Positions 35,458 through 47,322 of a stretch of DNA of 64,000 nucleotides are shown in pieces; position 1 is the stretch's first letter, and each line of letters begins with the position of its first letter. Source of the stretch: Pseudomonas sp. CBZ-4 (GTDB lineage Bacteria; Pseudomonadota; Gammaproteobacteria; Pseudomonadales; Pseudomonadaceae). The notes under the pieces were generated by a model. It did not search any database. It was not told the DNA's origin and saw only the letters and a program-made list of their open reading frames with translations. The stretch lies in NCBI RefSeq assembly GCF_000346755.1, contig NZ_ANNV01000040.1:1-64000 (forward strand), given 5' to 3'. The position numbers and the translations under genes are program-made.

Positions 35458-36042
35458 TCAGGCCTTCTGGCTGTGCAGGTTTTTCATCGCGCGGTTCCAT
35501 TCACCGGCGAAGATATCCGGCAGCACGCCGAGGGCAAAGTCGATGCTGGCATCGAGTTTTTCCTGTTCGGCGCGTGGCGCACGACCCAGGACGAAATTTG
35601 AAACCATACTGGCAACGCCTGGGTGGCCAATGCCGAGCCGCAGACGGTAGAAATTATTCTGATTACCCAACTGCGCGATGATGTCGCGCAGGCCATTGTG
35701 CCCGCCATGCCCGCCGCCGAGCTTGAGCTTGGCAACGCCGGGTGGCAGGTCCAGTTCGTCATGGGCCACCAGGATTTCTTCGGGTTTGATCCGGAAGAAG
35801 TTCGCAAGCGCCGCGACAGCCTGGCCGCTGCGGTTCATGTAGGTGGTGGGAATCAGCAGACGAACATCCTGACCCTGGTGCGAGAAGCGCCCGGTCAGGC
35901 CAAAATACTTGCGATCGGCCACCAGGTTCACACCTTGCGCGTGGGCGATGCGCTCAACAAAAAGGGCCCCCGCGTTATGCCGGGTCTGTTCGTATTCGGC
36001 GCCTGGATTTCCCAGGCCAACGATCAGTTTAATGGCAGTCAC
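35458..36042 (-). CDS. pth: Peptidyl-tRNA hydrolase
   Basis: 194 residues with [17 protein letters not shown] at 9-25 (catalytic His in RHNAG), [10 protein letters not shown], and the loop [13 protein letters not shown]. Releases tRNA from peptidyl-tRNA dropped by ribosomes. Shares an operon with ychF and probably rplY (168-bp gap). Confidence 0.97.
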   Translation of the reverse strand: MTAIKLIVGLGNPGAEYEQTRHNAGALFVERIAHAQGVNLVADRKYFGLTGRFSHQGQDVRLLIPTTYMNRSGQAVAALANFFRIKPEEILVAHDELDLPPGVAKLKLGGGHGGHNGLRDIIAQLGNQNNFYRLRLGIGHPGVASMVSNFVLGRAPRAEQEKLDASIDFALGVLPDIFAGEWNRAMKNLHSQKA

Positions 36043-36210
36043 GACAGGGGCCCTTCCTTTGGAGTTGTGGATAACATCGCCGCAACCGTTGTGCGGCGAA
36101 AGTGGACGACAGAAGCTGTTTACTCAAGAGTAAAACGCCGCGTTATCGCCCGCTTTCTCGCTACGTTCCGGTCCGCGATGTTTCCTCAAGCTCCGACGTT
36201 ACAGAGTGAA

Positions 36211-36804
36211 TTACTCTGCAGCGTCTGCTTCTGGTGCAACGCGTGGAGCGTGTACGTTTGCAACAGCTTTGTCATCACCGTGAGCCAGTGCGACAAACTC
36301 AACGCCTTTAGGGGCTTTGAGGTCGGACAGGTGGATGATGGCGCCGATTTCAGCGGCCGACAGGTCGACTTCGATGAACTCAGGCAGGTCTTTTGGCAGG
36401 CAGGAAACTTCGATCTCAGCAACAACGTGCGAGATTTCGCCGCCTTTCTTGATCGGAGCCGCTTCACCAACGAAGTGAACTGGAACGATCGCGGTCAGTT
36501 TCTGACCAGCAACAACGCGTACAAAGTCAGCGTGCAGCACGTGGCCTTTGGCCGGGTGACGTTGCAGAGCTTTGATGATTACGTTTTGCTTGGTGCCGCC
36601 AACGTTCAGTTCGATAACGTGGCTGTAGGCAGCTTCGTTTTCGAGCAGTTTGGCGATTTCTTTGGCCAGCATGCTGATGGATTCAGGGGCTTTTTCGCCA
36701 CCGTAAACTACAGCTGGAACCAGGCTTGCGAGACGACGCAGGCGGCGGCTCGCACCTTTCCCCAGGTCGGAACGCGCTTCAGCATTCAGAGTAAAATCGT
36801 TCAT
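36211..36804 (-). CDS. rplY: 50S ribosomal protein L25/CTC
   Basis: 197 residues from ATG 36804 ([20 protein letters not shown]), preceded by a GGAGA site; the frame extends 24 bp upstream without family similarity. Long CTC-type L25 with N-terminal 5S-rRNA binding domain and C-terminal beta domain ending in an Ala/Glu-rich tail. Lies downstream of prs, separated by a terminator. Confidence 0.96.
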   Translation of the reverse strand: MNDFTLNAEARSDLGKGASRRLRRLASLVPAVVYGGEKAPESISMLAKEIAKLLENEAAYSHVIELNVGGTKQNVIIKALQRHPAKGHVLHADFVRVVAGQKLTAIVPVHFVGEAAPIKKGGEISHVVAEIEVSCLPKDLPEFIEVDLSAAEIGAIIHLSDLKAPKGVEFVALAHGDDKAVANVHAPRVAPEADAAE

Positions 36805-36870
36805 GTTGTATCTCCAAAATAACCACATTCGCCCCAGCGTTTGCGACCAGCGCTAAAGGCGATATGGGCA

Positions 36871-36907
36871 AAAAAGCCCCGCCCCAGCAGAATGCTGGGG
36901 CGGGGCG
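36871..36907 (-). terminator. Terminator of prs
   Basis: GCCCCGCCCCAGCA-GAA-TGCTGGGGCGGGGC, a 14-bp perfect GC stem, followed on the minus strand by six T. Placed 36 bp after the prs stop and ahead of the rplY start. Confidence 0.92.
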
Positions 36908-36942
36908 CTTTTCGTCAGTGAAATGATCCGAAGGTTTGACCC

Positions 36943-37884
36943 TTAACGGAACATCGCGCTGATCGATTCTTCATTGCTGATGCGGCGAACCGCCTCGGCA
37001 ACTACCGGTGCGATATCCAGTTGACGGATACGCGAACAGGCTTGAGCTGCTGCGGACAACGGGATGGTGTTAGTCACCACCAGTTCGTCCAGCATGGAGT
37101 TCTCGATGTTCTCGATCGCTCGGCCCGACAGCACAGGGTGTGTGCAGTAGGCGAAGACTTTTGCGGCACCGTGCTCTTTCAAGGCTTTCGCCGCGTGGCA
37201 CAGGGTGCCGGCGGTGTCGACCATGTCATCAACCAGAATACAGGTACGCCCTTCGACATCACCGATGATATGCATCACTTCAGAGTGATTGGCTTTTTCA
37301 CGGCGTTTGTCGATGATCCCGAGGTCCACGCCCAAGGATTTGGCAACAGCCCGTGCACGCACGACGCCACCAATGTCCGGGGACACGATCATCAGGTTTT
37401 CAAAGCGCTGGTCTTCGATGTCATCCACCAATACTGGCGAACCGTAGATGTTATCTACCGGAATATCGAAGAACCCCTGGATTTGGTCAGCGTGCAGGTC
37501 AACCGTGAGAACACGGTCGATACCTACCACGGTCAGCATGTCAGCGACGACTTTCGCGCTGATAGCCACACGTGCGGAACGCGGACGGCGATCCTGACGG
37601 GCATAACCAAAGTAAGGGATTACAGCTGTGATTCGAGTCGCTGAGGAGCGGCGGAAGGCATCAGCCATCACGACGAGTTCCATCAGGTTATCGTTGGTCG
37701 GAGCGCAGGTCGGCTGAATAATGAAGACGTCTTTACCGCGGACGTTTTCATTGATCTCGGCTGTAATTTCGCCGTCGGAGAATTTACCGACAGAGATGTC
37801 ACCGAGAGGGATATGCAGCTGACGTACGACACGTCGAGCCAGATCGGGGTTGGCGTTCCCCGTAAAGACCATCATCTTGGACAC
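36943..37884 (-). CDS. prs: Ribose-phosphate pyrophosphokinase (PRPP synthetase)
   Basis: 313 residues. Contains the PRPP synthetase signature [18 protein letters not shown] (about 129-146), the catalytic loop with [13 protein letters not shown], and the PRPP-binding loop [16 protein letters not shown]. Makes PRPP from ribose-5-phosphate and ATP for nucleotide, His and Trp synthesis. Directly downstream of tRNA-Gln and ispE. Confidence 0.98.
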   Translation of the reverse strand: MSKMMVFTGNANPDLARRVVRQLHIPLGDISVGKFSDGEITAEINENVRGKDVFIIQPTCAPTNDNLMELVVMADAFRRSSATRITAVIPYFGYARQDRRPRSARVAISAKVVADMLTVVGIDRVLTVDLHADQIQGFFDIPVDNIYGSPVLVDDIEDQRFENLMIVSPDIGGVVRARAVAKSLGVDLGIIDKRREKANHSEVMHIIGDVEGRTCILVDDMVDTAGTLCHAAKALKEHGAAKVFAYCTHPVLSGRAIENIENSMLDELVVTNTIPLSAAAQACSRIRQLDIAPVVAEAVRRISNEESISAMFR

Positions 37885-37930
37885 GCGCAGTACCTAGAGG
37901 CTGAGGGTAACCTGGATGAGTATTAGAAAA

Positions 37931-38005
37931 TGGCAGGGGCGGCTGGATTCGAACCAACGCATGGCAGGATCAAAACCTGCTGCCTTACCGCTTGGCGACG
38001 CCCCT
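37931..38005 (-). tRNA. tRNA-Gln (UUG)
   Basis: 75 nt with encoded CCA; acceptor AGGGGCG/CGCCCCT, anticodon loop TTTTGAT with TTG, T loop TTCGAAT. Lies between ispE and prs as in other Pseudomonas. Confidence 0.95.
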
Positions 38006-38042
38006 GTATCTGTTGCAACGAGTGCCTAACACTCGGTTCCTT

Positions 38043-38894
38043 TTAGAGCAGACTTTGCAGCTTGCGATGCAACATCGAAACGTTGCTTCCCTTTGCTACA
38101 AACCCTGTAAGGGTCTCTGTAAGAAGGGCCGAGACTTTATCAGCTTCAGCTTTGTTTGGGAAGCCCCCAAACACACAACTTCCAGTTCCGGTTAATTTTG
38201 CTTCGGTAAATTTACCTAACAAATTCAAAGCGTTACGTACCTCTGGATAACGCCTTGCTACAACCGGTAAGCAGTCATTTCGACTGTTTCCCTTGGGAAC
38301 GGGGCGCACTTTAATGGGAGAAGAGTTACGTGTCAACAACGGATCTGAAAAAATTTCTGCTGTACTTACAGATACTTGCGGCACAAGTACGACATACCAC
38401 GGTTCTTCGGGGTCTACAGGGGTGAGTTTTTCCCCCACACCCTCAGCAAATGCGGCGTGTCCACGCACGAAAACCGGGACATCAGCGCCCAGCGTAAGGC
38501 CCAGCGCCGCGAGGCGATCGTGGTCCCAACCCAGCTGCCACAAGTGATTCAGACCGAGCAATGTGGTGGCCGCATTCGAACTGCCGCCGCCGATACCGCC
38601 GCCCATGGGCAGGATTTTATCGATCCATATGTCGATGCCGAGTGTGCAGCCGGATTGTTCCTGAAGTTTTTTGGCGGCCTTCACGATCAGATTGCTGTCG
38701 TGGGGCACACCTTCGAATGCCGTATGCAGCTGGATCACGCCATCGTTGCGTACGGCGAAGGTCATCTCATCGCCGTAGTCGAGAAATTGAAACAGCGTCT
38801 GCAACTCGTGATAGCCGTCTTCACGGCGCCCAAGAATATGCAGCATCAAATTGAGTTTGGCGGGGGAGGGCAGGGTCAGCGTTTGTACGGTCAC
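38043..38894 (-). CDS. ispE: 4-diphosphocytidyl-2-C-methyl-D-erythritol kinase
   Basis: 283 residues, GHMP kinase family; substrate-binding [11 protein letters not shown] at the start and ATP loop [17 protein letters not shown] (about 96-112). Fourth step of the MEP isoprenoid pathway. Stop lies 38 bp before the tRNA-Gln gene; start lies 1 bp from the lolB stop. Confidence 0.97.
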   Translation of the reverse strand: MTVQTLTLPSPAKLNLMLHILGRREDGYHELQTLFQFLDYGDEMTFAVRNDGVIQLHTAFEGVPHDSNLIVKAAKKLQEQSGCTLGIDIWIDKILPMGGGIGGGSSNAATTLLGLNHLWQLGWDHDRLAALGLTLGADVPVFVRGHAAFAEGVGEKLTPVDPEEPWYVVLVPQVSVSTAEIFSDPLLTRNSSPIKVRPVPKGNSRNDCLPVVARRYPEVRNALNLLGKFTEAKLTGTGSCVFGGFPNKAEADKVSALLTETLTGFVAKGSNVSMLHRKLQSLL

Positions 38895-38895
38895 G

Positions 38896-39513
38896 TCATT
38901 GCCCCAACTTGCGCGGTTGCCAGTCCTTGATCACCAGCGTGACATCCAGGTCGGTGCCATGCAGCTTGATGCGCTCCGGCAGCCAATAGCCGCTCTGTTG
39001 CACATAGCTCAAATATTCGACCTGCCAACCATCCTGCTCCAGAGTGGCCAGGCGGCTGTCGCCGTTCAGGCTCAGGCGACTTTTGCTGTCCGGTGCGGGA
39101 AGGCCGCGTACCCACCAGACAAGGTGCGATACCGGCAGCTTCCAGCCAATTTGCTCTTCCAGCAGGGTTTCCGGCGAGCTCGCTTCATAGCGGCCCTGGT
39201 TGGCCACTTCCAGGCTGACTTGTCCCGGTCGACCAGTCAGGCGCGCGGCGCCACGGCCCAGCGGGCCAGACAGGCGAATATCGTAGTAGTCCTGGCGTTG
39301 CAGCCAGAACAAGGTGCCGCTGCCGGAATCTTTCGGCGCACGAACGCCGACTTTTCCTTCGATCTGCCAGCCGTCAATGCTGCTGAGCTGATCCTTGTGC
39401 TGTTGCCATTGCGCCGGGTTGCCCTGGCCCTCAACGGATTCACGGCTGCCGATGCCCGCACAACCGGCGAGCAGGGCGATGAGACTGAACACTACAACAT
39501 GGCGCAAGAACAT
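38896..39513 (-). CDS. lolB: Outer-membrane lipoprotein receptor LolB
   Basis: 205 residues with lipoprotein signal ([11 protein letters not shown], lipobox Cys18) and the LolB beta-barrel half-fold ([20 protein letters not shown], in part). Accepts lipoproteins from LolA and inserts them in the outer membrane. Immediately downstream of the TPR lipoprotein gene (4-bp gap). Confidence 0.95.
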   Translation of the reverse strand: MFLRHVVVFSLIALLAGCAGIGSRESVEGQGNPAQWQQHKDQLSSIDGWQIEGKVGVRAPKDSGSGTLFWLQRQDYYDIRLSGPLGRGAARLTGRPGQVSLEVANQGRYEASSPETLLEEQIGWKLPVSHLVWWVRGLPAPDSKSRLSLNGDSRLATLEQDGWQVEYLSYVQQSGYWLPERIKLHGTDLDVTLVIKDWQPRKLGQ

Positions 39514-39517
39514 AAGC

Positions 39518-41242
39518 TTAAAGGGTCTCGGATCCGGTCAGGCGCTTGATGGTGCCGCGCAGGATAGGGCTTTCGGGTTGTTCCTTGAGGAACTTCTCCC
39601 AGATTTGACGGGCTTCGCGCTGCTTGCCATTGGCCCACAACACTTCACCCAGGTGCGCCGCGACTTCCTGGTCGGGGAATCGCTCCAGGGCCTGGCGCAG
39701 CAAGCGTTCGGCTTCATCGAGGTTGCCCAGGCGGTAATTCACCCAGCCCAGGCTGTCGAGTACGGCCGGGTCTTCCGGGTTGAGCGCGTGGGCTTGCTCG
39801 ATCAGCGCCTTGGCTTCGTCGTAGCGCGTCGTGCGGTCGGACAAGGTGTAGCCCAGGGCATTCAAGGCCATGGCGTTGTCCGGATCGCGCTTGATGATCA
39901 GGCGCAGGTCTTTTTCCATCTGTGCCAGGTCATTGCGTTTTTCCGCCTGCATGGCGCGCGTATAAAGCAGGTTCAGATCGTCGGGGTATTGCAGCAATGC
40001 TTGTTGCAGCAATTTCCAGGCGCGCTCGCCCTGATTGTTGGCCGACAAGGTTTCGGCCTGGATCAGGTAAAGCTGGATCGCGTAGTCCGGCTCCGCATCG
40101 CGCGCAGCCGCCAGGCGTTTTTCCGCCTCGTCAGTGCGGCCATTGCTCATCAGGATATCGGCCTGGCGCAGTTGCGCCGGCAGGTAGTCGTTGCCGGGGC
40201 CGACCTGGGCGTATTCGAGCAGGGCGGCCTGCGGGTCGTTTTTCTCTTCAGCAATGCGGCCCAGGTTCAGATGTGCCGAGTCCACATGGCTTTCGCGTTC
40301 GATCAGCTCTTGCAGATACCCCTTGGCCTCATCCCAGGCCTTGGCTTCCAGGCACACCAGCGCCAGGGAATACCGCAGTTCGTCATCGTCCGGGTATTGC
40401 TGGACCAGGTTGGCGAACTGCACTTTGGCGTCGGCCATGCGGTCCTGCTCCACCAGCATGCGCGCGTAAGTCAGGCGCAGGCGCTTGTCGTCCGGGTACT
40501 TCTTGATGCTTTTTTCCAGCAGCGGAATCGCTTCCTTGCCGCGATTGAGATTTTGCAGCAGGCGCGCGCGCAGCAGGATCGGTGCGATCTCACCCTCTTC
40601 CGGTGGGTTCTGCTCCAGCAGCTTCAGCGCCGCTTCCGTCTCGTCATCCTGCTGCAACAGCAAGGCCTTGCCGAAAATCAGCTGGCTGTTCTTTGGATGT
40701 TTTTGCAGCAGGCGGTCGAAACTCTTCATCAGGCCATTGCGCGTGTCCTGGTCGGTGTCGGCGGCCGACAGCGCGAGAAAGTCGAAATGGGTGTCGCCCT
40801 TGCCCTGCAAGACCTTCTCCATATAAACCATGGAGTCGTCGTAGCGCCCGGCGCGTGCCAGTTGCACGGCGGCCGCGCGTTGCGCTTCAAGGTCATCCGG
40901 GGCGTTTTTCGCCCAGATCAGCGAGGTATCCAGCGCAGCCTGATCGGCGCCCAGGTACTCGGCGATGCGAAACGCTCGCTCGGAAATCCCCGGATCCTGC
41001 GTGTTGATGGCCTGGGTCACGTAGTTATCCAGCGCAATATCGAAACGATTGCGCTGGCCAGCCAGCTCCGCGCTCAGCAGGCTGAACACCGTTTCTTCAC
41101 TGAACGAGGAATAAACCTTGGGCTTTTCAGGGGCGGGGGTGCTGTCTTCCACCGGCGGCGTACCGTCCGGCGACACGGGGGCCAAGGCCTGGCAGCCGCT
41201 GAGGAAGACAAAAGCAAGGAGCAACGCGGAAGATCTATTCAT
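39518..41242 (-). CDS. TPR-repeat outer-membrane lipoprotein
   Basis: 574 residues. Lipoprotein signal [11 protein letters not shown] (Cys17), a Pro-rich linker and then about a dozen tetratricopeptide repeats to the C-terminus (for example [20 protein letters not shown]). Corresponds by order to P. aeruginosa PA4667, upstream of lolB and divergent from hemA. Probably a scaffold in the cell envelope; no precise function is known to me. Confidence 0.9.
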   Translation of the reverse strand: MNRSSALLLAFVFLSGCQALAPVSPDGTPPVEDSTPAPEKPKVYSSFSEETVFSLLSAELAGQRNRFDIALDNYVTQAINTQDPGISERAFRIAEYLGADQAALDTSLIWAKNAPDDLEAQRAAAVQLARAGRYDDSMVYMEKVLQGKGDTHFDFLALSAADTDQDTRNGLMKSFDRLLQKHPKNSQLIFGKALLLQQDDETEAALKLLEQNPPEEGEIAPILLRARLLQNLNRGKEAIPLLEKSIKKYPDDKRLRLTYARMLVEQDRMADAKVQFANLVQQYPDDDELRYSLALVCLEAKAWDEAKGYLQELIERESHVDSAHLNLGRIAEEKNDPQAALLEYAQVGPGNDYLPAQLRQADILMSNGRTDEAEKRLAAARDAEPDYAIQLYLIQAETLSANNQGERAWKLLQQALLQYPDDLNLLYTRAMQAEKRNDLAQMEKDLRLIIKRDPDNAMALNALGYTLSDRTTRYDEAKALIEQAHALNPEDPAVLDSLGWVNYRLGNLDEAERLLRQALERFPDQEVAAHLGEVLWANGKQREARQIWEKFLKEQPESPILRGTIKRLTGSETL

Positions 41243-41424
41243 ATAGGAAGAGGACGACTAACCTGCGGTCGGATCATCATGACACAAGCCTTCGGCCAAA
41301 CATAACCGAGTCTCAGTTGGTGCCTTTATAGACACAAGGCATTAGGACAATAGCCTACGGTGGTTGTTCTGAATCATTCGAAGTAGGACAATTGTCGGCT
41401 TCCCGACATCATCAGCGATATTGA

Positions 41425-42714
41425 ATGGCCTTCCTCGCACTCGGTATTAACCACAAGACTGCTTCCGTAGACGTGCGCGAGCGCGTGGCGTTCACGCCAG
41501 AGCAGTTGGTTGAGGCCTTGCAACAGCTCTGCCGGCTCACCGACAGCCGCGAAGCTGCAATCCTTTCAACCTGCAATCGCAGCGAGCTTTATATAGAGCA
41601 GGAACATCTTTCAGCGGATGTGGTGCTGCGCTGGCTGGCCGATTACCACCATTTAAGCCTCGAAGAGCTGCGCGCGTGCGCTTATGTGCACGAAGAAGAT
41701 GCGGCAGTTCGTCACATGATGCGTGTGGCCGCCGGTCTCGATTCGCTGGTGTTGGGCGAGCCGCAGATCCTTGGCCAGATGAAGTCCGCCTACGCCGTGG
41801 CGCGTGAGGCCGGCACCGTGGGGCCGCTGCTGGGCCGCCTGTTCCAGGCCACGTTCAATTCGGCCAAGCAGGTGCGCACCGACACCGCCATCGGCGAAAA
41901 CCCGGTGTCCGTGGCGTTTGCCGCCGTCAGCCTGGCCAAACAGATTTTCAGTGACCTGCAACGCAGCCAGGCCCTGCTGATCGGCGCCGGTGAAACCATC
42001 ACCCTGGTGGCCCGTCACCTGCACGACCTGGGCGTGAAGCGCATTGTCGTCGCCAACCGCACGCTGGAGCGCGCAAGCATCCTCGCCGAGCAGTTCGGCG
42101 CCCACGCGGTGCTGCTGTCGGACATCCCGGCCGAACTGGTGCGCAGCGATATCGTCATCAGTTCCACCGCCAGCCAGTTGCCGATCCTCGGCAAAGGCGC
42201 GGTCGAGAGCGCGCTGAAGCTGCGTAAGCACAAGCCGATCTTTATGGTAGACATCGCCGTTCCTCGGGATATCGAACCCGAAGTCGGCGAGTTGGACGAC
42301 GTTTACCTCTATAGCGTCGACGACCTGCACGAAGTGGTCGCCGAAAACCTCAAGAGTCGCCAGGGCGCTGCCCAGGCGGCTGAAGAGATGGTCAGCACCG
42401 GCGCCGACGATTTCATGGTGCGCCTGCGTGAACTGGCAGCGGTGGACGTGCTCAAGGCGTATCGTCAGCAGGGCGAACGCCTGCGCGACGAGGAACTGAG
42501 CAAGGCCCAGCGCCTGCTGGCCAACGGCAGCAGCGCCGAAGAGGTGCTGATGCAACTGGCCCGTGGCCTGACCAACAAGCTGCTCCACGTCCCCAGCGTG
42601 CAGCTTAAAAAGTTGACTGCCGAAGGCCGCCTCGATGCGCTGGCCATGGCCCAAGAACTCTTTGCCCTCGGTGAGGGCGCGTCAGATAGCTCTTCGGATA
42701 AAAAACCGCAATGA
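41425..42714 (+). CDS. hemA: Glutamyl-tRNA reductase
   Basis: 429 residues. Catalytic Cys in [11 protein letters not shown] (about 47-57), NADPH domain with [14 protein letters not shown], and a dimerisation domain at the end. First step of C5 tetrapyrrole synthesis. Overlaps prfA by 4 bp, a well known hemA-prfA pair. Divergent from the TPR gene with about 180 bp for promoters. Confidence 0.98.
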   Translation: MAFLALGINHKTASVDVRERVAFTPEQLVEALQQLCRLTDSREAAILSTCNRSELYIEQEHLSADVVLRWLADYHHLSLEELRACAYVHEEDAAVRHMMRVAAGLDSLVLGEPQILGQMKSAYAVAREAGTVGPLLGRLFQATFNSAKQVRTDTAIGENPVSVAFAAVSLAKQIFSDLQRSQALLIGAGETITLVARHLHDLGVKRIVVANRTLERASILAEQFGAHAVLLSDIPAELVRSDIVISSTASQLPILGKGAVESALKLRKHKPIFMVDIAVPRDIEPEVGELDDVYLYSVDDLHEVVAENLKSRQGAAQAAEEMVSTGADDFMVRLRELAAVDVLKAYRQQGERLRDEELSKAQRLLANGSSAEEVLMQLARGLTNKLLHVPSVQLKKLTAEGRLDALAMAQELFALGEGASDSSSDKKPQ

Positions 42715-43793
42715 AAGCGTCACTGCTCAATAAACTGGACGTGCTCCAGGACCGTTTCGAAGAACTGACCGCCTTGCTCGGCGATGGCGAAGTCATCGCC
42801 GATCAGACCAAGTTCCGCACCTATTCCAAGGAATACGCGGAAGTCGAGCCGATTGTGACCACCTACGGCCAGTGGCTGAAAACCCAGGCCGACCTCGAAG
42901 GTGCCCAGGCACTGCTCAAGGACAGCGACCCGGACATGCGCGAAATGGCTGTGGAAGAAGTCCGCGAGGCCAAGGAAAAACTGGTCGCGCTGGAAGGCGA
43001 CCTGCAACGCATGCTGCTGCCCAAGGACCCGAATGACGGGCGCAACGTGTTCCTCGAAATCCGCGCCGGCACCGGTGGCGACGAGGCGGCGATCTTCTCC
43101 GGCGACCTGTTCCGCATGTATTCGCGTTATGCCGAGCGTCGCGGCTGGCGCGTCGAGATCCTTTCGGAGAACGAAGGCGAGCACGGCGGCTATAAAGAAG
43201 TCATCGCGCGGGTCGAAGGCGATAACGTCTACGGCAAGCTCAAGTTCGAATCCGGCGCGCACCGCGTACAGCGCGTGCCGGCCACCGAATCCCAGGGCCG
43301 TATCCACACCTCGGCGTGCACCGTGGCCGTGTTGCCCGAGCCGGACGAGCAGGAAGCCATCGAGATCAACCCGGCTGACCTGCGCGTCGACACCTACCGC
43401 TCGTCGGGCGCCGGTGGCCAGCACGTCAACAAGACCGATTCCGCGATCCGCATCACCCACTTGCCGTCGGGCATCGTGGTGGAGTGCCAGGAAGAACGTT
43501 CCCAACACAAGAACCGCGCGCGGGCGATGTCCTGGCTGTCGGCCAAGCTCAACGACCAGCAGACCAGCGCCGCCGCCAACGCGATTGCCAGCGAGCGCAA
43601 GTTGCTGGTGGGCTCGGGCGATCGTTCCGAGCGCATCCGCACCTACAACTTTGCCCAGGGTCGGGTCACCGACCACCGGGTCAACCTCACGCTGTATTCC
43701 CTCGACGAGATCCTCGCCGGTGGCGTCGATGCCGTGATCGAGCCGTTGCTCGCCGAATACCAGGCCGATCAGTTAGCGGCGATAGGTGAATAA
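42711..43793 (+). CDS. prfA: Peptide chain release factor 1
   Basis: 360 residues. GGQ motif in [14 protein letters not shown] (about 230-243) and the stop-codon recognition stretch ([12 protein letters not shown]). Recognises UAA and UAG. Followed immediately by prmC, which methylates the GGQ glutamine. Confidence 0.98.
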   Translation: MKASLLNKLDVLQDRFEELTALLGDGEVIADQTKFRTYSKEYAEVEPIVTTYGQWLKTQADLEGAQALLKDSDPDMREMAVEEVREAKEKLVALEGDLQRMLLPKDPNDGRNVFLEIRAGTGGDEAAIFSGDLFRMYSRYAERRGWRVEILSENEGEHGGYKEVIARVEGDNVYGKLKFESGAHRVQRVPATESQGRIHTSACTVAVLPEPDEQEAIEINPADLRVDTYRSSGAGGQHVNKTDSAIRITHLPSGIVVECQEERSQHKNRARAMSWLSAKLNDQQTSAAANAIASERKLLVGSGDRSERIRTYNFAQGRVTDHRVNLTLYSLDEILAGGVDAVIEPLLAEYQADQLAAIGE

Positions 43794-44624
43794 ATGACCA
43801 TTATCGCCAGCCTGCTGCGCGCCGCCGACCTGCCCGACTCGCCCACCGCGCGCCTCGACGCCGAGCTTTTGCTGGCGGCGGCCCTGGGCAAACCCCGCAG
43901 CTACCTGCACACCTGGCCAGAAAAAATCGTCAGCAGCGAAGACGCGCTGACCTTCGCCAGCTACCTGCAGCGTCGCCGTGGCGGTGAGCCGGTCGCCTAC
44001 ATCCTCGGCCAGCAAGGCTTCTGGAAGCTCGACCTGGAGGTCGCGCCCCACACCCTGATCCCACGCCCGGACACCGAGCTGCTGGTGGAAGCGGCCCTGG
44101 AATTATTGCCAGCCACGCCGACCCAGGTCCTCGACCTCGGCACCGGCAGCGGCGCCATCGCCCTGGCCCTGGCCAGCGAACGCCCGGCGTGGAAGGTCAC
44201 CGCCGTCGACCGTGTGCTGGAAGCCGTGGCCCTGGCCGAACGCAATCGCCAGCGCCTGCACCTGAATAACGTCACGGTGCTCAATAGTCATTGGTTCAGC
44301 GCCCTGCAAGGCCACACCTACGACCTGATCATCAGCAACCCGCCCTACATCGCCGACAATGACCCGCACCTGGTCGCCGGTGACGTGCGCTTCGAACCGG
44401 CCAGCGCGCTGGTCGCGGGCCGCGACGGCCTGGACGACTTGCGCCACATCATCAAGGAAGCACCCAAGCACCTGAATGCCGGTGGCTGGTTGCTGCTCGA
44501 ACACGGTTACGACCAGGCCGCCGCCGTGCGTGACCTGTTGCTGAGCGAAGGCTTTGACGAGGTGCACAGCCGCATCGACCTCGGCGGCCACGAGCGCATC
44601 ACCCTGGGGCGCCGGCCGTGCTGA
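43794..44624 (+). CDS. prmC: Release factor glutamine methyltransferase
   Basis: 276 residues. SAM motif VLDLGTGSGAIALALA and active-site NPPY in IISNPPYIAD. Methylates Gln of the GGQ motif of RF1 and RF2. Starts at the base after the prfA stop and overlaps moeB by 7 bp. Confidence 0.97.
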   Translation: MTIIASLLRAADLPDSPTARLDAELLLAAALGKPRSYLHTWPEKIVSSEDALTFASYLQRRRGGEPVAYILGQQGFWKLDLEVAPHTLIPRPDTELLVEAALELLPATPTQVLDLGTGSGAIALALASERPAWKVTAVDRVLEAVALAERNRQRLHLNNVTVLNSHWFSALQGHTYDLIISNPPYIADNDPHLVAGDVRFEPASALVAGRDGLDDLRHIIKEAPKHLNAGGWLLLEHGYDQAAAVRDLLLSEGFDEVHSRIDLGGHERITLGRRPC

Positions 44625-45373
44625 CCGATCAGGAGCTGTTGCGCTATAGCCGACAGATCCTGTTGCAACAGGTCGACATCGACGGCCAGTTGCGCCTCAA
44701 ACAGGGCCGCGCCTTGATCATCGGCCTCGGCGGCCTGGGCGCGCCGGTGGCGTTGTACCTGGCCGCCGCCGGCGTCGGCGAGTTGCACGTGGCGGACTTC
44801 GACACCGTCGACCTGACCAACCTGCAACGCCAGATCATCCACGACACCGACAGCGTCGGGCAGACCAAGGTCGATTCGGCCCTGCGCCGCCTGAGCGCGA
44901 TCAACCCTGAAATCAAGTTGGTGGCTCATCGCAGCGCGCTGGATGCCGATTCACTGGCCGCCGCGGTGGCGGCGGTGGATGTGGTGCTCGATTGCAGCGA
45001 CAACTTTTCCACCCGCGAAGCGGTCAACGCCGCGTGCGTCGCCGCGACCAAGCCGTTGATCAGCGGCGCGGCGATTCGCCTGGAAGGGCAGTTGTCGGTG
45101 TTCGACCCACGTCGCGCCGAAAGCCCGTGTTACCACTGTTTATACGGGCACGGCAGCGACAGCGAACTGACCTGCAGCGAAGCCGGCGTGGTCGGCCCGC
45201 TGGTGGGCCTGGTCGGCAGCCTGCAAGCGCTGGAAGCCCTGAAACTGCTGGCCGGTTTCGGCGAGCCGCTGGTGGGGCGCCTGCTGTTGATCGATGCGTT
45301 GACCAGCCGTTTCCGTGAGCTGCGCGTCAAGCGCGACCCCGGTTGCAGCGTGTGTGGGCCGCAACATGGTTAA
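44618..45373 (+). CDS. moeB: Molybdopterin-synthase adenylyltransferase MoeB (ThiF/HesA family)
   Basis: 251 residues, E1-like. Nucleotide loop [19 protein letters not shown], second motif [13 protein letters not shown], and zinc-binding pairs CYHC and CSVC (the latter at the C-terminus). Adenylates the C-terminus of MoaD; some Pseudomonas relatives may serve ThiS instead. Overlaps murI by 8 bp. Confidence 0.93.
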   Translation: MLTDQELLRYSRQILLQQVDIDGQLRLKQGRALIIGLGGLGAPVALYLAAAGVGELHVADFDTVDLTNLQRQIIHDTDSVGQTKVDSALRRLSAINPEIKLVAHRSALDADSLAAAVAAVDVVLDCSDNFSTREAVNAACVAATKPLISGAAIRLEGQLSVFDPRRAESPCYHCLYGHGSDSELTCSEAGVVGPLVGLVGSLQALEALKLLAGFGEPLVGRLLLIDALTSRFRELRVKRDPGCSVCGPQHG

Positions 45374-46160
45374 GGACGCGCCGATCGGTGTGTTCGATTC
45401 CGGCATCGGCGGCTTGACGGTGCTGGACGAAATCCAGCAACTGCTGCCCCACGAATCGCTGCTGTATGTGGCCGACTGCGGGCATATCCCCTACGGCGAG
45501 AAAACCCCGGCTTATATTCTTGAGCGCTCGCGAAAAGTCGCCGGGTTTTTCCGCGAGAAGGGCGCCAAGGCGTTTGTGATTGCCTGTAACACCGCCACCG
45601 TCGCGGCGGTGGCGGATCTTCGCCTGGACGCTCCCGACTGGCCGCTGGTGGGCATGGAGCCCGCCGTCAAGCCCGCCGCCGCTGCGACCCGCAGCGGTGT
45701 GGTCGGCGTGCTCGCCACCACCGGCACCTTGCAAAGCGCCAAGTTCGCCGCCTTGCTCGACCGCTTCGCCACCGATGTGCGCGTGATCACCCAACCTTGC
45801 CCTGGCCTGGTGGAGCTGATCGAGACCGGCGACCTCAACAGCCCCGTGCTGCGCCAGTTGTTGCAGGGTTATATCGACCCGTTGCTCAGCGCTGGTTGCG
45901 ACACCATCATTCTTGGCTGCACCCACTACCCCTTCCTCAAGCCACTCCTGGCACAGATGCTGCCCCCCAGCATCATCCTCATCGACACCGGCGCCGCGGT
46001 GGCCCGCCAGCTCAAGCGTTTGCTGGGCGAGCGCGACCTGCTGGCCAGCGGCAATCCCGAGCCTGCAGCGTTCTGGACCAGCGGCGATGTGTATCACCTA
46101 AGAAATATCCTACCAACACTATGGAAATATCCGGGCGTTGTGCGAAGCTTTGGCGCGTGA
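45366..46160 (+). CDS. murI: Glutamate racemase
   Basis: 264 residues from ATG 45366 ([16 protein letters not shown]). Catalytic cysteines in [12 protein letters not shown] and [12 protein letters not shown]. Makes D-glutamate for peptidoglycan. Longer frame upstream lies in moeB. Last gene of the hemA run. Confidence 0.97.
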   Translation: MVKDAPIGVFDSGIGGLTVLDEIQQLLPHESLLYVADCGHIPYGEKTPAYILERSRKVAGFFREKGAKAFVIACNTATVAAVADLRLDAPDWPLVGMEPAVKPAAAATRSGVVGVLATTGTLQSAKFAALLDRFATDVRVITQPCPGLVELIETGDLNSPVLRQLLQGYIDPLLSAGCDTIILGCTHYPFLKPLLAQMLPPSIILIDTGAAVARQLKRLLGERDLLASGNPEPAAFWTSGDVYHLRNILPTLWKYPGVVRSFGA

Positions 46161-46271
46161 AAAATTCGTGAAATGCCTGCCTTAAAAGCTGGAACTTCCG
46201 TCTGTTCGCCAGCTTCTATAGCCAGATAGCCTGTACACACCAAATAACTTCGTCGGGAAAGGATGTTTCTT

Positions 46272-46790
46272 ATGAAGCGCTTGTTCTGTTTGGCTGCGAT
46301 TGCGGCCGTCGTTGTAGGACACTCCGTTTCAGCCCAGGCCGCTGGCCTGGAATTGGGGGTGGGGAGTACCAGTGATTCGACCATGACCTACCGGTTGGGG
46401 CTGACGTCGCAGTGGGATAAAAGTTGGTGGCAGAGCGATACCGGTCGCTTGACCGGTTACTGGAGCGGCGCCTACACCTACTGGGACGGGGACAAGCGTG
46501 CGAGCGTCAGCAGCCTGTCGTTCTCGCCGGTGTTTGTGTATGAATTTGCCGGGGAGAAGGTCAAGCCGTACATCGAGGCGGGGATTGGCGTAGCGGCGTT
46601 CTCGCGCACGCAGGTCGAAGACAACAATATCGGCCAGGCCTTTCAGTTCGAAGACCGCTTGGGCTTTGGCTTGCGCTTCAATGGCGGGCATGAAGTCGGC
46701 ATTCGCGCCACGCACTATTCCAATGCGGGGCTGAGCAGCAATAACGATGGGGTCGAGAGCTATTCGTTGCATTACACCCTGGAGCTATAA
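46272..46790 (+). CDS. pagL: Lipid A 3-O-deacylase PagL
   Basis: 172 residues; ATG 46272 preferred over 46263 because AAGGA stands 8 nt before it. Signal peptide cut near AQAA, then an 8-strand barrel with the catalytic His-Ser pair in THYSNAGLS (about 147-155). Removes the 3-linked acyl chain of lipid A in the outer membrane. Position next to murI matches P. aeruginosa PA4661. Confidence 0.92.
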   Translation: MKRLFCLAAIAAVVVGHSVSAQAAGLELGVGSTSDSTMTYRLGLTSQWDKSWWQSDTGRLTGYWSGAYTYWDGDKRASVSSLSFSPVFVYEFAGEKVKPYIEAGIGVAAFSRTQVEDNNIGQAFQFEDRLGFGLRFNGGHEVGIRATHYSNAGLSSNNDGVESYSLHYTLEL

Positions 46791-46849
46791 ATCTAGAAAA
46801 CACTGCAAATCAAATGTGGGAGCTGATCCAAAGTGGCAACCCAATCCCC

Positions 46850-46938
46850 TGTGGGAGCGGGCTTGCCCGCGATGGCGGCCTGTCAGTCAACACAGATTCG
46901 GCTGACCCACCGCCATCGCAGGCAAGCCAGCTCCCACA
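46850..46938. repeat. REPIN (inverted REP pair)
   Basis: TGTGGGAGCGGGCTTGCCCG at the left and GGCAAGCCAGCTCCCACA at the right face each other around a short spacer. A further partial copy (TGTGGGAGCTG) lies at about 46815. Typical of RAYT-mobilised REP doublets in fluorescent Pseudomonas. Confidence 0.9.
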
Positions 46939-46962
46939 TTTTGATCAGTGTTGATCGAAGGA

Positions 46963-47268
46963 TCAGCGATAGGCCGTCGCAATCCCCTGCCTTTCCTCCA
47001 GACACTCCGGCGCGCCCATCTCGAACTCCCGGCAAATCAACGGCCGCCGCTCATAGATCGTGCACATCATCGTGTCCCGATCCAGCGCCGCACACCAGCC
47101 GTCGTCGAGGCGCAGCATCACTTCGCCGCCCCAATCGTCGGTGTCGATGTAACGCTCCGGTACGCCGGTGTCGGTGATCAGCAGCACTTCCAGCTGGCAA
47201 CAGCAGGCCGCGCACGTCGAGCAGGTGACGGCGGGTTCGGCGATTTGGGTGTGGGGAATGTTGGTCAT
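46963..47268 (-). CDS. YkgJ-family cysteine cluster protein
   Basis: 101 residues with a dense Cys set: CSTCAACCCQLE near residue 16, WCAALD, MCTIYERRPLICREF and PECLE. This is the zinc/iron-chelating YkgJ pattern. Probably binds a metal cluster; role unknown. Stands alone between a REPIN and the DUF2878 gene. Confidence 0.9.
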   Translation of the reverse strand: MTNIPHTQIAEPAVTCSTCAACCCQLEVLLITDTGVPERYIDTDDWGGEVMLRLDDGWCAALDRDTMMCTIYERRPLICREFEMGAPECLEERQGIATAYR

Positions 47269-47322
47269 AGGCGCGCAGTGTAAGGCAAGCCGGTGTTGCG
47301 CGTATGAATGCTCTGACGGGCG

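Noticed and set aside
39395..41305. 636-codon open frame opposite the TPR lipoprotein gene
   Set aside because: Mirror frame of a codon-biased gene; no start signal and overlaps the lolB end as well.
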